DNA of 53,727 nt from Alistipes sp. (GTDB taxonomy: Bacteria > Bacillota > Clostridia > Oscillospirales > Ruminococcaceae). The DNA lies in the NCBI GenBank assembly GCA_023667265.1, contig JAMPAJ010000005.1, positions 1-53,727 on the forward strand, in the 5' to 3' direction. Numbering within the stretch: position 1 is the first letter of the stretch; each line of letters begins with the position of its first letter. Position numbers and translations under genes: made by a program. Below the pieces are notes generated by a model. It was not told where the DNA came from. It did no database searches and saw only the letters and a program-made list of their open reading frames with translations. This document shows, in pieces, positions 1 to 7,669 of this stretch.

Positions 1-2
1 TC

Positions 3-74
3 ATTTTAGTTTCTGGAAAACTTCTATATGAGTATCTACCTAATGCAGTTCCTTTTTTGCGTTGCTTCACATAA
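3..74 (+). CDS. possible 3' end of an unknown gene (partial)
   Basis: One plus-strand frame stays open from the window edge to a TAA at 72-74, and a strong hairpin with T-rich flanks begins 11 bases later. That is what the tail of a plus-strand gene convergent with the xylanase would look like. Only about 23 residues are visible and I do not recognise them. The opposite strand is also open here, so this could be chance. Confidence 0.2.
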   Translation: MLVSGKLLYEYLPNAVPFLRCFT

Positions 75-84
75 TCGGCTGAAA

Positions 85-118
85 ATAAGAAAACGCCCAT
101 TTCTGAGCGTTTTCTTAT
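85..118. terminator. bidirectional intrinsic terminator
   Basis: A perfect 12-bp stem (core AAGAAAACGC / GCGTTTTCTT) encloses a 10-base loop at 97-106. Both strands run into T-rich sequence after the stem. It lies 31 bases beyond the xylanase stop on the minus strand and can serve convergent genes. Confidence 0.8.
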
Positions 119-149
119 ATTCTATGGGATTGTTGGGAATTGGAAGTTA

Positions 150-3011
150 TCAGTTGACCTTAGTGTAAACCTGACCGCCGTTCATCTGCTGGTTCTTTAC
201 AGCGAACATCTCGGAAACAGTTACTATCTGCCAGCCCTGAGCCTTGAGATAGGGGCAAAGCTCCTCCATAGCCGAAGCTGTGGTATCATATGTCTCGTGA
301 GCGAGAACGATCGCACCGTTAAGTGAGCCATTGCTCATAGCAGACTTGATAGTATTTACTATCTGATCCTTAGACGCACCGTTCCAGTCCTGAGTGTCAA
401 TAGCGCAGGTGATGAGCGGAACGTCGCTGAGTGTGCTCTGAACTGTTGAATTACAGCCCAGATACGGCAGTCTCAGGAGCTTTGAAGGCTCTGCACCGAT
501 TATGCCTTTAAGCTTTGTGGCACACTGATCGTACTCATTACGGATCTCAGCTGCAGATTTTGTGGTCAGATCGGGATGAGACTTGGTGTGATTTGCGATC
601 TCCATGCCATTTGAGTAAGCATACTTGACCTCATTTTCTCCATTCGTATCTCTTATCCAGTCGCCCACATAGAAGAATGTGGCATGGAATCCGCTGTCGC
701 TGAGAGCGTCAACAATCCTTGTTCCTGTTTCGGGAGATGCGCCGTCGTCGAAGGAAATGGCAACCATAGGCTTAGTCGGGTCGATCCAGGAGATGTCTAC
801 TCCGCCGCTTACAACAGGCGCTGCGGTAGAAACATCGCTGACAAATCCGCCGCCTGTTACAACAGTGGACTTTGTGCCCTCGGCAGCAGTCTGAACTTCA
901 TCAACGTAGAAATCAGCAAGACTGTCAGGCATTTCGATGTACATAAGAAGGTCTGCTGCACCCTCGGGAATTGTGAATGAAGTTTTTTCCAGCTTTGTCC
1001 ACTCGCCGCTGTTTGCAGTTACAGCCGCGATCTGGTCGTAGTTATCCTCGCCGTCAAGAGTATACTGGAGCGTCATCTGAACAGTTTCTGCCGCACCGCT
1101 TTTCTGAAGAACTGCCGCAGAGAAGCTGTATGCGTTTCCGGGAACAAATGTCTTTGTGTCCAGCTCAATAGCCGCACCATTCCAGTTGTCTGTACGTCCG
1201 CTTATTGAAAGTGATTTTCCGGAATAATAGTTGTCGGAATTGAGAGCGATCGAAGCGTCGCCTCTGCCTGTCCAGCCCTCTGTGGACGTGTCAAAGGAAT
1301 TTGAGAAATATTTACCCTCGGAAGGATTCTGAACCGGATTATCAGTTACAGTCGTATTGCCGCCGCTCCAGCTGTCCGAATAGCTTTCCGGCAGAGATTT
1401 GATAACGCCTGCGTCGTATTTCTGGATAGCCAGGGAATCCATAGCCGTGATTCCGCCGCCTGCCTCATAAACATCGGCATTTTTCATACCCTGCTCTGTA
1501 AGCTTATACTTATCGCTGTTTCCGATATACTGGAGAATCAGTGTAGCGTCTGCAATATCAACACTGCCGTCGCAGTTTGCATCGCCCCATGCGATATTCT
1601 CTGTAACGGGAGCTTTTGCAGTTGTAGGCGGCTGAGTTGTAACAACAGTTGGAGGTGCAGTCGTTACGGGAGGTGTAACGCTTCCTGAACCTACAGTGCC
1701 GCTGCCTGTGACAACATCAGACTTTGTGCCCACAACAGCGCCTCTTGCCTCATCAATACAGAAATCAGTCAGGCTGTCGGGCGCTTCAACATAGAGAATA
1801 AGATTTGACGCACCAGAAGGAATAGTAAACGATGTATTCTCCAGCTTTGTCCAAACGCCGCTCGTTACGTCGGCAGAAGCTACCTCTTTATAGTTATCCT
1901 CACCGTCAAGGCTGTACTGGAGAGTCAGCTTCATGTTTGTGCTCTCTCCGCTTTCCTGGAGGACTGCTGTGCTGAAGCTGTAGGTATTTCCGGGAACGAA
2001 AGCGTCTGAATCCAGGCTTATCGCTGCGCCGTGCCAGTTATCTGTACGTCCGGTCACTGCCAGAGACTTGCTGCCTGCGTAGTAATTCTTGCTGTCAAGG
2101 GCGATTTCTGCATCACCTCTGCCCGACCAGCTGTCTGTACCCGACTCAAAAGGACAGTAGAAATAGTTGCCATTTGCGTCAGGTTCAACAGCAGGAGTAT
2201 CAGGTGTGTCGCCTCCAACGCCAATATTCGGATCACGATTATCAGGATCGGTGTAAACATCCAGCTTTTTTACATCTGCAACGCCGCTGCTCTGCCAGCC
2301 CTCAGCATTCAGTGCAACCTCATAAAGATTACCGATACCCCAGCCTTCGTCTGCCCACGCTTTGAAGTGGTCGGAAACAGTAATATGTCCGGAGGTTCTC
2401 TTCTGCTGGCGAACGCTGAAATACTGCTTAAACGTCTCACTTCCGCCGTTTATTGTCGGACCGGTGTGATCCATCTGGAAGATCTTGTACTGCGCACCGT
2501 CGATAGTAACCATCTTGCCGTCAGCATCCGGACACCAGTCTACCCAGTCCTCAATAATATAGTACTCAACGAGCGGTACGTTGCCGGCGTTCTTGTTCTG
2601 GAACCAGCCGTATACGCAAAGACGTGAGTTACCGCTTGCGCTGCCGGTCTGACGATAGTCGGCTTCATAGTCCAGACCGATATACGGATAATCGGTAGCC
2701 TTCTTCTGGGAGCCGAAGTCCAAGCCGCGACGAGCGAGAAAATTTCCGCTGCTGACGCTTGCATTCCACTCCGCCGTGAAAGAAGCGCCCTCGCCAAGTG
2801 TCATAGAGCCGCTGCCGCCAGTGGTGTCGATCCATACCTCGTAGCTGTAACCGTCGCAATTGCCCTTATGCTGAGTCGTACCGTTACCGACGCTAAGCTT
2901 GTCTCCAACATTTGCAGCAGAAGAAGAAAGCTGCACTTGTGGAAGCATAGTTAAGCACATAAGTCCGCCTAACATTCCTGTGACTATTTTTTTGAAAAAG
3001 CCATTTTTCAT
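150..3011 (-). CDS. bifunctional cellulosomal xylanase / acetylxylan esterase (GH11-CBM22-dockerin-CBM22-CE4)
   Basis: Secreted enzyme expected to cut the xylan backbone (GH11) and remove acetyl groups (CE4) as part of a cellulosome. Counting from an upstream in-frame codon three residues before the chosen ATG: signal peptide about 4-36; GH11 about 40-258 with nucleophile E152 (PLVEYY) and acid/base E240 (AEGWQSSG); CBM22-like module 284-430; Thr/Pro linker; dockerin 478-546 (GDANCDGSVDIADAT); second CBM22-like module 568-715; polysaccharide deacetylase 750-945 with FDDG (D758-D759), metal histidines H811 and H815 and an LAHE motif. I chose the ATG at 3011 because the GTGAGGA ribosome site leaves no room before the upstream codon but is about 9 bases from this one. 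The module order matches known R. flavefaciens bifunctional xylanases. Confidence 0.95.
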   Translation of the reverse strand: MKNGFFKKIVTGMLGGLMCLTMLPQVQLSSSAANVGDKLSVGNGTTQHKGNCDGYSYEVWIDTTGGSGSMTLGEGASFTAEWNASVSSGNFLARRGLDFGSQKKATDYPYIGLDYEADYRQTGSASGNSRLCVYGWFQNKNAGNVPLVEYYIIEDWVDWCPDADGKMVTIDGAQYKIFQMDHTGPTINGGSETFKQYFSVRQQKRTSGHITVSDHFKAWADEGWGIGNLYEVALNAEGWQSSGVADVKKLDVYTDPDNRDPNIGVGGDTPDTPAVEPDANGNYFYCPFESGTDSWSGRGDAEIALDSKNYYAGSKSLAVTGRTDNWHGAAISLDSDAFVPGNTYSFSTAVLQESGESTNMKLTLQYSLDGEDNYKEVASADVTSGVWTKLENTSFTIPSGASNLILYVEAPDSLTDFCIDEARGAVVGTKSDVVTGSGTVGSGSVTPPVTTAPPTVVTTQPPTTAKAPVTENIAWGDANCDGSVDIADATLILQYIGNSDKYKLTEQGMKNADVYEAGGGITAMDSLAIQKYDAGVIKSLPESYSDSWSGGNTTVTDNPVQNPSEGKYFSNSFDTSTEGWTGRGDASIALNSDNYYSGKSLSISGRTDNWNGAAIELDTKTFVPGNAYSFSAAVLQKSGAAETVQMTLQYTLDGEDNYDQIAAVTANSGEWTKLEKTSFTIPEGAADLLMYIEMPDSLADFYVDEVQTAAEGTKSTVVTGGGFVSDVSTAAPVVSGGVDISWIDPTKPMVAISFDDGASPETGTRIVDALSDSGFHATFFYVGDWIRDTNGENEVKYAYSNGMEIANHTKSHPDLTTKSAAEIRNEYDQCATKLKGIIGAEPSKLLRLPYLGCNSTVQSTLSDVPLITCAIDTQDWNGASKDQIVNTIKSAMSNGSLNGAIVLAHETYDTTASAMEELCPYLKAQGWQIVTVSEMFAVKNQQMNGGQVYTKVN

Positions 3012-3154
3012 GTGTATCATTCCTCACTTTCATAAAAACTTTACAGACAAAACCGCACATACACACAACAAAATTTATGCGGTCTCGCCCTGAATTTCTG
3101 CATCGAAACGAGGTCCATACCTCTATCCCTCCCGAGCAGTTTTTCCATAATCTT

Positions 3155-3183
3155 ATTTTACAATATTCCAATAAATATTACAA
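3155..3183 (-). promoter_or_regulatory. promoter of the GH11/CE4 gene
   Basis: On the minus strand TTGTAA (3183-3178) is followed after 17 bases by TAAAAT (3160-3155), giving a leader of about 140 nt. The -35 is imperfect, which fits a promoter needing an activator. Confidence 0.55.
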
Positions 3184-3184
3184 G

Positions 3185-3226
3185 TCATTTTTTGCTAATT
3201 ATTTTCAATTTGTTCATTTTTTGCTA
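3185..3226 (-). repeat. two 13-nt direct repeats beside the xylanase -35
   Basis: TAGCAAAAAATGA occurs twice on the minus strand (3197-3185 and 3226-3214), 29 bases apart, the nearer copy ending next to the -35 box. The spacing is close to three helical turns, suggesting a pair of activator sites. The rest of the 3021-3295 gap is AT-rich and otherwise featureless. Confidence 0.5.
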
Positions 3227-3286
3227 TATTGAACCTATTCATATTTTTTTAACACAAAAATATCAGCAGTAGGTTTTTATTTGTTA

Positions 3287-3324
3287 AAAAATAATCGGCA
3301 TCAGGAACGCTCCCAATGCCGAAA
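3287..3324 (-). terminator. terminator of the zinc-ribbon gene
   Basis: Minus-strand hairpin with arms CGGCAT (3321-3316) and ATGCCG (3301-3296), possibly with inner pairing of GGGA and TTCC, followed by ATTATTTTTT. It begins just after the stop at 3333. Confidence 0.75.
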
Positions 3325-3332
3325 TTCAAAAA

Positions 3333-3752
3333 TTATTGCTTAGCTCCGCACTTGTCGCAGAAATGCGATTCCGCAGGGATATTTTCTCCGCAAGCCTTAC
3401 AGGTCACAGTTGCCGATGTCGGAGTGACCGGGGCTTCCGGCTGAGCAGATGCAGGCTCCGGCTGCTTATCAAGCTCTTCAAGCTCCTTCCGGAGAATTTC
3501 AAGCTTCTCCTCCTTCGCCTTTATATCAGAAAATTCCTGCTTAAACTTTTCATTCTCCGGGTCGGCAGCATAAAGAGCTTTTCCCACATTAAGCATAATA
3601 GTGTTGATCTCTGATGTCAACTGGTCGGTTTCTCTTTTGATTCGTCCGCGATCGCTCAATTTGTTGTAGCCCTCTTTACCGGACGAAATCCCTTTATCAA
3701 TGGAACTGCCAAGTTTTCCGGCAAATCCCATCATAGCGTCTTTAAATCCCAT
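3333..3752 (-). CDS. small coiled-coil protein with C-terminal zinc ribbon
   Basis: About 139 residues, no signal peptide. The N-terminus is Gly/Ala/Met-rich (GFKDAMMGFAGKLGS). A predicted helical, Lys/Glu-rich middle of about 70 residues probably forms a coiled coil. A Pro/Ala linker leads to a C-terminal zinc ribbon (CKACG then CDKCG). The ATG at 3752 is preceded by AGGAGG nine bases upstream; the frame extends further upstream without a ribosome site. Such zinc-ribbon proteins are common in Clostridia but have no assigned biochemical role, so I give none. It appears to be transcribed alone. Confidence 0.8.
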   Translation of the reverse strand: MGFKDAMMGFAGKLGSSIDKGISSGKEGYNKLSDRGRIKRETDQLTSEINTIMLNVGKALYAADPENEKFKQEFSDIKAKEEKLEILRKELEELDKQPEPASAQPEAPVTPTSATVTCKACGENIPAESHFCDKCGAKQ

Positions 3753-3875
3753 TGGATAATACCTCCTATAATTAATAATACAATTATAACATATAAACTG
3801 CAAAATTGCAACCTATGCGGAAATAAATTTAAAACTAAATTATATTTAACGCGAACCTGCCTATAGCATATGACC

Positions 3876-3896
3876 CCAAAAATTGCAGAACCTGCA
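3876..3896 (-). terminator. probable terminator after pdp
   Basis: A short minus-strand hairpin TGCAG-GTT-CTGCA is followed by AATTTTT, just beyond the pdp stop at 3903. The stem is only 5 bp, so it may be weak. Confidence 0.45.
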
Positions 3897-3902
3897 TCAA
3901 AA

Positions 3903-5183
3903 TTATGTCAGAACCGAGCCTGTAAGCGTCCGCAGAGACAGGGCATTACAGGCTCTGACCGCAGCCTCGGAAAAGTCGCTTACTACGTTTGAATAGAGTG
4001 TCATAAGCGGTGCGTCCATGGAGATCTTGTCCCCGACCTTAAACTCCAGAACAATTCCGGCAGAGTAGTCGATCTCCTCGTTCTTTATCTGCCTTCCTGC
4101 GCCGAGAAGAAGCGCCGCCATGCCGATCTCCTCCGCATTCACCGCAGCTATCTCCACATCTCGCGAAGCATATATAACATGGCTGTACTTTGCCTTGGGA
4201 AGTCGTTCCACATCATCGCAGACATTGTCGTCGCCGCCGTGCAGCCTTATCGTCTCTTTAAGAACCGCCAGTGCTTTTCCAGATACCACGGCATTTTCCG
4301 CCGCCTTCCGACATTCCTCAAAGCTTCCCTTTCCGGCAAGCTCCAGCATATGCGCCGTCAGATCCATGCAGACATCGTAAATCTCTCCCCTGCTCCTGCC
4401 CTGAAGAAGCTCCACAGCCTCCTTGACCTCAAGCGCATTTCCAATAGCATATCCAAGGGGCTTATCCATATCCGTAACAACAGCCCGGCATTTCTTTCCG
4501 GCTGCTCGGGCGACCTTTTCCATAAGCCTTCCCAGCTTTTCCGCGTCCTCCCGCGTTTTCATAAAAGCTCCCGATCCGCACTTTACGTCCAGGACAATGC
4601 AGTCGGCATTGAGAGCAAGCTTTTTGCTCATGATGCTGGCACAAATAAGCGGAATACTGTCGACAGTCCCGGTAACGCTTCTCAGGCTGTACATCTTCTT
4701 GTCCGCCGGACAAAGGCAGCCGCTCTGGGAAATGATAGAAAATCCGGTTTTATTGACAATGTCCGAAAACTCTGTAAGATCAAGCTCAGTGCGGTAGCCT
4801 CTGATACTCTCCAGCTTGTCTATCGTACCACCGGTATGTCCAAGACCGCGTCCGGACATTTTTGGCACGGCAACTCCGCAGGCAGCAGCGGCAGGTCCGA
4901 CAATAAGGCTTGTTTTATCGCCAACTCCGCCTGTACTGTGCTTGTCAACCGTGATCGCATTTACAGTTGAAAGGTCGAGAATATCTCCGCTGTCGCGCAT
5001 GGCAAGAGTCAGAGCGACCGTCTCCTCCTCCGTCAGCCCGTTCACGCATACAGCCATAAACCATGCAGACATCTGATAATCGGGGATATTCCCGGAGGTA
5101 TATCCGTTTACCAGAAAGCTGATCTCCTCTGGTGTGAGCTGTACTTTATGTTTTGTTTTGTTGATTATGTCAATAGCTGTCAC
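3903..5183 (-). CDS. pdp: pyrimidine-nucleoside phosphorylase / thymidine phosphorylase
   Basis: Phosphorolysis of uridine and thymidine to base plus (deoxy)ribose 1-phosphate in nucleoside salvage, in the cytoplasm. The protein has 426 residues, normal for the family. It shows the glycosyltransferase signature SGRGLGHTGGTIDKLES at about 110-126, a DKHSTGGVGDKTS phosphate-binding segment at 80-92, and a C-terminal PYNP-type domain. The start codon is GTG, with AAGGAGG nine bases upstream. It has its own promoter and no salvage-gene neighbours. The sequence does not separate the broad pyrimidine enzyme from a thymidine-specific one. Confidence 0.93.
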   Translation of the reverse strand: MTAIDIINKTKHKVQLTPEEISFLVNGYTSGNIPDYQMSAWFMAVCVNGLTEEETVALTLAMRDSGDILDLSTVNAITVDKHSTGGVGDKTSLIVGPAAAACGVAVPKMSGRGLGHTGGTIDKLESIRGYRTELDLTEFSDIVNKTGFSIISQSGCLCPADKKMYSLRSVTGTVDSIPLICASIMSKKLALNADCIVLDVKCGSGAFMKTREDAEKLGRLMEKVARAAGKKCRAVVTDMDKPLGYAIGNALEVKEAVELLQGRSRGEIYDVCMDLTAHMLELAGKGSFEECRKAAENAVVSGKALAVLKETIRLHGGDDNVCDDVERLPKAKYSHVIYASRDVEIAAVNAEEIGMAALLLGAGRQIKNEEIDYSAGIVLEFKVGDKISMDAPLMTLYSNVVSDFSEAAVRACNALSLRTLTGSVLT

Positions 5184-5205
5184 AATAATCCACCTCCTTA
5201 CTGTT

Positions 5206-5234
5206 ATTTTAACATATTTTTATGAACTTTTCAA
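5206..5234 (-). promoter_or_regulatory. promoter of pdp
   Basis: Minus strand TTGAAA (5234-5229), 17-base spacer, TAAAAT (5211-5206), about 25 bases before the ribosome site of the GTG-start gene. Confidence 0.65.
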
Positions 5235-5249
5235 GTGTTTTCAGGAAAT

Positions 5250-5507
5250 TCATATAAAATAATTTATAATCACCGCAGCGGCAACAAATGGCACGCCAAG
5301 AACAGCGCTTCCGCAGACATTGAAAAGATTCAGCGAAAGCTGAACTCCTATCCTTTCACCGAACATATTCAGCACCATAAGTGCAGCAAGTCCGGAAAAA
5401 GCGCCGAAAATTACAGAAAGCAGCTTCCTCCGCCGCCCTGCATAATAGATCAGCACCGCGATCACAACTGCCGCGCAGCTAATATAAAACAGCATTTCTC
5501 CGTTCAT
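5250..5507 (-). CDS. bofA: BofA-like membrane protein (pro-sigmaK processing inhibitor family)
   Basis: About 85 residues, essentially all membrane-embedded: a segment near residues 5-20, RRRK on the inner face, then two more hydrophobic stretches ending in the family's conserved tail (NLFNVCGSAVLGVPFVAAAVI). In Bacillus, BofA holds the SpoIVFB protease inactive so that pro-sigmaK is not processed early. The ATG at 5507 follows GGAGG and lies one base after the stop of the preceding 47-residue gene, so the two are probably translationally coupled. It is the last gene of a four-gene operon. Family call is good; a true sporulation role here is inference. Confidence 0.75.
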   Translation of the reverse strand: MNGEMLFYISCAAVVIAVLIYYAGRRRKLLSVIFGAFSGLAALMVLNMFGERIGVQLSLNLFNVCGSAVLGVPFVAAAVIINYFI

Positions 5508-5508
5508 T

Positions 5509-5652
5509 TTATCCTCCGATAATATAGGCAAGGGCGAGAATAAGCCTCTTATCGCCGTTATCCCTGAGCAGCAAAAGCAGCAGTCCGCCGATAAGCAGCA
5601 TATCCCTGTCCAGCCCCGACAGCGGATTCAAACCGTAATTATCCCTGTTCAC
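5509..5652 (-). CDS. 47-residue membrane microprotein, GTG start
   Basis: A GTG at 5652 preceded by GAGGAG at five bases opens a 47-codon frame to TAA at 5511-5509. The product begins MNRDNYGLNPLSGLDRDML, has one strongly hydrophobic segment (IGGLLLLLL), a charged turn (RDNGDK) and a second short hydrophobic tail ending in two glycines. It fits exactly between its neighbours: 16 bases after the upstream stop and one base before the BofA start. This tight packing and its own ribosome site are the case for a real gene. I do not recognise a family; the layout suggests a small membrane partner of the neighbouring proteins. Confidence 0.65.
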   Translation of the reverse strand: MNRDNYGLNPLSGLDRDMLLIGGLLLLLLRDNGDKRLILALAYIIGG

Positions 5653-5668
5653 CGGCACTCCTCACCAC

Positions 5669-6037
5669 CTAAAACATTTCCCCAAGCATTCCGGATTCTC
5701 TTGCCATGTCGAAAACAGCCATAAGCCGAAGCAGCTTCACGGCTTTGTCCACACGCTGACGTCTTTTCTCGCTAAGATGAGGCTTCAACGCAAGCAGCAG
5801 CCCTGTGTTTTCGTCGCTTTCGTTAAGCTTCCCCATAAGGCTGGTCAGCTTCATCATCGTCTCTATATCGGGCATATCCCCGAAAGCTTCCGTTTCCGGG
5901 GATTCATCGGGAGCTTCCTCCTGCTCTTCAATACCGTCGGTATCGCCCTTGCTGAGCATTTCCGCAAGCTCCCGTATCTGCCGCATACTTTCCTCGTCCG
6001 ATAAAAGCTCCGTCAGCTTATTCATCCTGTCATCCAA
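5669..6037 (-). CDS. acidic helical protein of unknown function, TTG start
   Basis: 122 residues, no signal or membrane segment. An N-terminal helical region (RMNKLTELLSDEE) is followed by a very acidic linker and a helical C-terminal half with SEKRRQRVDKAVKLLRLM, ending in LGEMF. TTG at 6037 is the likely start because AGGTGAT is five bases before it; the next ATG (6025) has no properly spaced site. The ribosome site overlaps the stop of the preceding gene, so translation is probably coupled. I recognise no named family; similar short acidic proteins occur beside BofA-type genes in Clostridia as hypotheticals. Confidence 0.7.
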   Translation of the reverse strand: MDDRMNKLTELLSDEESMRQIRELAEMLSKGDTDGIEEQEEAPDESPETEAFGDMPDIETMMKLTSLMGKLNESDENTGLLLALKPHLSEKRRQRVDKAVKLLRLMAVFDMARESGMLGEMF

Positions 6038-6045
6038 GGTATCAC

Positions 6046-6297
6046 CTATTTTCCTCCGCCAAGTTTTTCATAAAGCGCCTTCGCCTGGGGCGTTGTCATC
6101 AATTTTTCAATCAGTTTCGGATTTTTCATTGCCATTTTCAGTTTTTCGCTCTGACTGCGATCCATTGAGGAAAGCGCACTGTCGAACTTTCCATCCTCCA
6201 GTTCTTTTTTAAGCTGCTCCGGCGGAACACCGATTTTTTTGCTGACAGTTTCAAGAAGTCCTCCCACAAGCTTGGGATCAAAATTATTTTTGTTCAT
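6046..6297 (-). CDS. small helical protein, first gene of the bofA operon
   Basis: 83 residues, cytoplasmic, all-helix prediction: NNFDPKLVGGLLETVSKKIG, then a PEQLKKELEDG segment, then a PKLIEKLMTTPQAKALYEKL repeat-like helix and a GGGK end. The ATG at 6297 has AGGAGG seven bases upstream; the frame continues upstream without support. It leads an operon with the acidic protein, the 47-residue microprotein and BofA. No function can be read from the sequence. The paired helices look like a protein-interaction module. Confidence 0.75.
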   Translation of the reverse strand: MNKNNFDPKLVGGLLETVSKKIGVPPEQLKKELEDGKFDSALSSMDRSQSEKLKMAMKNPKLIEKLMTTPQAKALYEKLGGGK

Positions 6298-6311
6298 AAA
6301 GCTTCCTCCTG

Positions 6312-6340
6312 TTGACAATTTATTTTAATTATGTTATAAT
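6312..6340 (+). promoter_or_regulatory. consensus promoter of the phosphodiesterase gene
   Basis: TTGACA (6312-6317), 17-base spacer, TATAAT (6335-6340): a perfect housekeeping promoter pointing to the gene at 6387. It occupies the divergent gap with the small-gene operon. Confidence 0.85.
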
Positions 6341-6341
6341 G

Positions 6342-6357
6342 TGTTCATTAGTGAACA
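6342..6357. promoter_or_regulatory. candidate operator at the transcription start
   Basis: The inverted repeat TGTTCA-TTAG-TGAACA starts one base after the -10 box, covering the expected start point. A repressor bound here would block a promoter that is otherwise perfect. No regulator gene is adjacent. Confidence 0.4.
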
Positions 6358-6386
6358 TCTGAATAAATAAAAGAAAGGTTGATTTT

Positions 6387-6872
6387 ATGCGTATTATAGT
6401 TATTTCTGATACACACGGCAGCTTCCGTGCCTTGGAATCGGTTTTCAAGCGAACCTCCGATGCGGATATGTTTATCCACCTGGGCGACGGCGAAAAGGAC
6501 CTCGACCGCTTTATTATGCAAAATCCTGAATACGCCTCCAGGATCGTACACGTTGCCGGAAACTGCGATTACGGCAGCTTTAGTCCGGAATTTACGGAGA
6601 TTACAGTCGCGCATGGTCACAGGATACTCGCCTCCCACGGGCATATTTTCGGCGTAAAGAGCGGACTTGAAAGGATCAAGGCTGCCGCAAGGATAAAGGG
6701 CTGCGACATCGTACTCTATGGTCACACTCACGTGAGATACGAGAAATTCGAGGACGGTCTGTATATCCTGAATCCCGGCAGCGCAGGCGCTCCGCACGAC
6801 GGAAAACCGCCGTCTTTCGGAACTATCAGCATTGAAGAATCAGGCATACTGCTTAATACCACCGATATATGA
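6387..6872 (+). CDS. YfcE/MJ0936-type metallophosphoesterase
   Basis: Cytoplasmic phosphodiesterase of the calcineurin-like fold, using two metal ions. All family motifs are present in order: DTHG at residues 8-11, GDGEKD at about 34-39, GNCD at about 58-61, a histidine in the SHGH segment, and GHTH about two thirds along. The length of 161 residues is typical of the family. It is transcribed alone from the promoter at 6312-6340, divergently from the small-gene operon. Physiological substrates of this family are largely unsettled, so none is assigned. Confidence 0.88.
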   Translation: MRIIVISDTHGSFRALESVFKRTSDADMFIHLGDGEKDLDRFIMQNPEYASRIVHVAGNCDYGSFSPEFTEITVAHGHRILASHGHIFGVKSGLERIKAAARIKGCDIVLYGHTHVRYEKFEDGLYILNPGSAGAPHDGKPPSFGTISIEESGILLNTTDI

Positions 6873-6924
6873 GTCCTCTTATTAAATATATGCCGGCATC
6901 CGGCGGAATGTGAAAGGAATAATT

Positions 6925-7539
6925 ATGAAAACGTGTAAAGATGCATATATCGAAATGTCAGAGAACTACAGAATAATGAAGCTTTGCAAAAAAACATATA
7001 ACATAATTGCTATATTCTATGCAGCCTTTAGTATCATTTATGCCTTCGAATCTATAGGATCACTTCTCTTTCCCGAAGTATTGCTGTTTCCGGTTCTGAC
7101 AGACGGCGTTATTTTTAAGATTCTGATCATAATTTTCGGCTACGGATCATGCTACAAGCATAAAAATATATTCTCGCTGTGCACCATTATAGTATCAATT
7201 TGCAGCATTATCATGGCAGCAAGCGACAGCGGGGTAATTTGTATATCAAACTCCAGCGGAATAATTTGCATAGCAAATTCCCCTTACCTCTATATTCCCC
7301 TGCTTGTTTTATGTATATTCGCCGCTGTCGCTACAATATTCACGAATATGAAATATGCTTATCTGGAAGAGCAGCCTGGGTTTCCCCAGTTCAGCAAGCG
7401 TTTTGAGGAACAGAAATTCGACTATGCCCAGTCAAATATCAAAAACGAATTTCAGCAGAGCTACGAAAAGCGCATAAAAACCTCCACCGACAAAATGGAG
7501 GAGCTTGATACAGCTCCTCCGGTCAGCAATGCTCCTTGA
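6925..7539 (+). CDS. four-helix membrane protein of unknown function
   Basis: 204 residues from the ATG at 6925, which has AAAGGA nine bases upstream. A basic cytoplasmic N-terminus precedes predicted membrane segments near residues 27-50, 62-76, 84-100 and 120-140, then a charged C-terminal tail of about 60 residues with KFDYAQSNIKNEF and EKRIKTSTDKMEE. The loop before the last helix holds a near-duplicate (GVICISNSS then GIICIANSP) mirrored in the DNA, evidence of a short tandem duplication. I do not recognise the family. It follows the phosphodiesterase after 52 bases and may share its transcript. Confidence 0.7.
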   Translation: MKTCKDAYIEMSENYRIMKLCKKTYNIIAIFYAAFSIIYAFESIGSLLFPEVLLFPVLTDGVIFKILIIIFGYGSCYKHKNIFSLCTIIVSICSIIMAASDSGVICISNSSGIICIANSPYLYIPLLVLCIFAAVATIFTNMKYAYLEEQPGFPQFSKRFEEQKFDYAQSNIKNEFQQSYEKRIKTSTDKMEELDTAPPVSNAP

Positions 7540-7590
7540 TATGGGAAAATGGATGAGATACAGATGATTATTATACTTTTTTCGGTATAT

Positions 7591-7656
7591 GGCGGATTAA
7601 CTGCCGCCGAATTTCGCAGCTCGCGGCGTTCATTCTTCGCCGCTGATTAATCAGCG
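7591..7656. terminator. hairpin cluster between convergent genes
   Basis: Three palindromes in a row: GGCGG / CCGCC (7591-7595, 7604-7608), GCGGCG / CGCCGC (7623-7628, 7638-7643), and the perfect 16-bp palindrome CGCTGATTAATCAGCG (7641-7656). They separate convergent genes. None has a good T-run, so Rho-independent termination is uncertain. Confidence 0.45.
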
Positions 7657-7669
7657 AACCTGTGAGCGG

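Noticed and set aside
3-104. minus-strand frame beyond the xylanase terminator (begins MGVFLF, about 33 codons to the window edge)
   Set aside because: Its ATG lies inside the terminator loop with no ribosome site; open by chance is more likely.
2031-2627. 198-codon open frame opposite the xylanase gene
   Set aside because: It is antisense to the CBM22/GH11 coding region, has no ribosome site and no recognisable domain; codon bias of the real gene leaves the opposite strand open.
3244-3290. TTTTTTAACA / TGTTAAAAAA inverted repeat as an operator
   Set aside because: Purely A/T arms in an AT-rich spacer, 60 bases upstream of the likely promoter; too weak to separate from composition.
4179-4970. 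263-codon open frame opposite pdp
   Set aside because: Antisense shadow of a clear pyrimidine-nucleoside phosphorylase; composition is unlike a real protein and there is no promoter or ribosome site.
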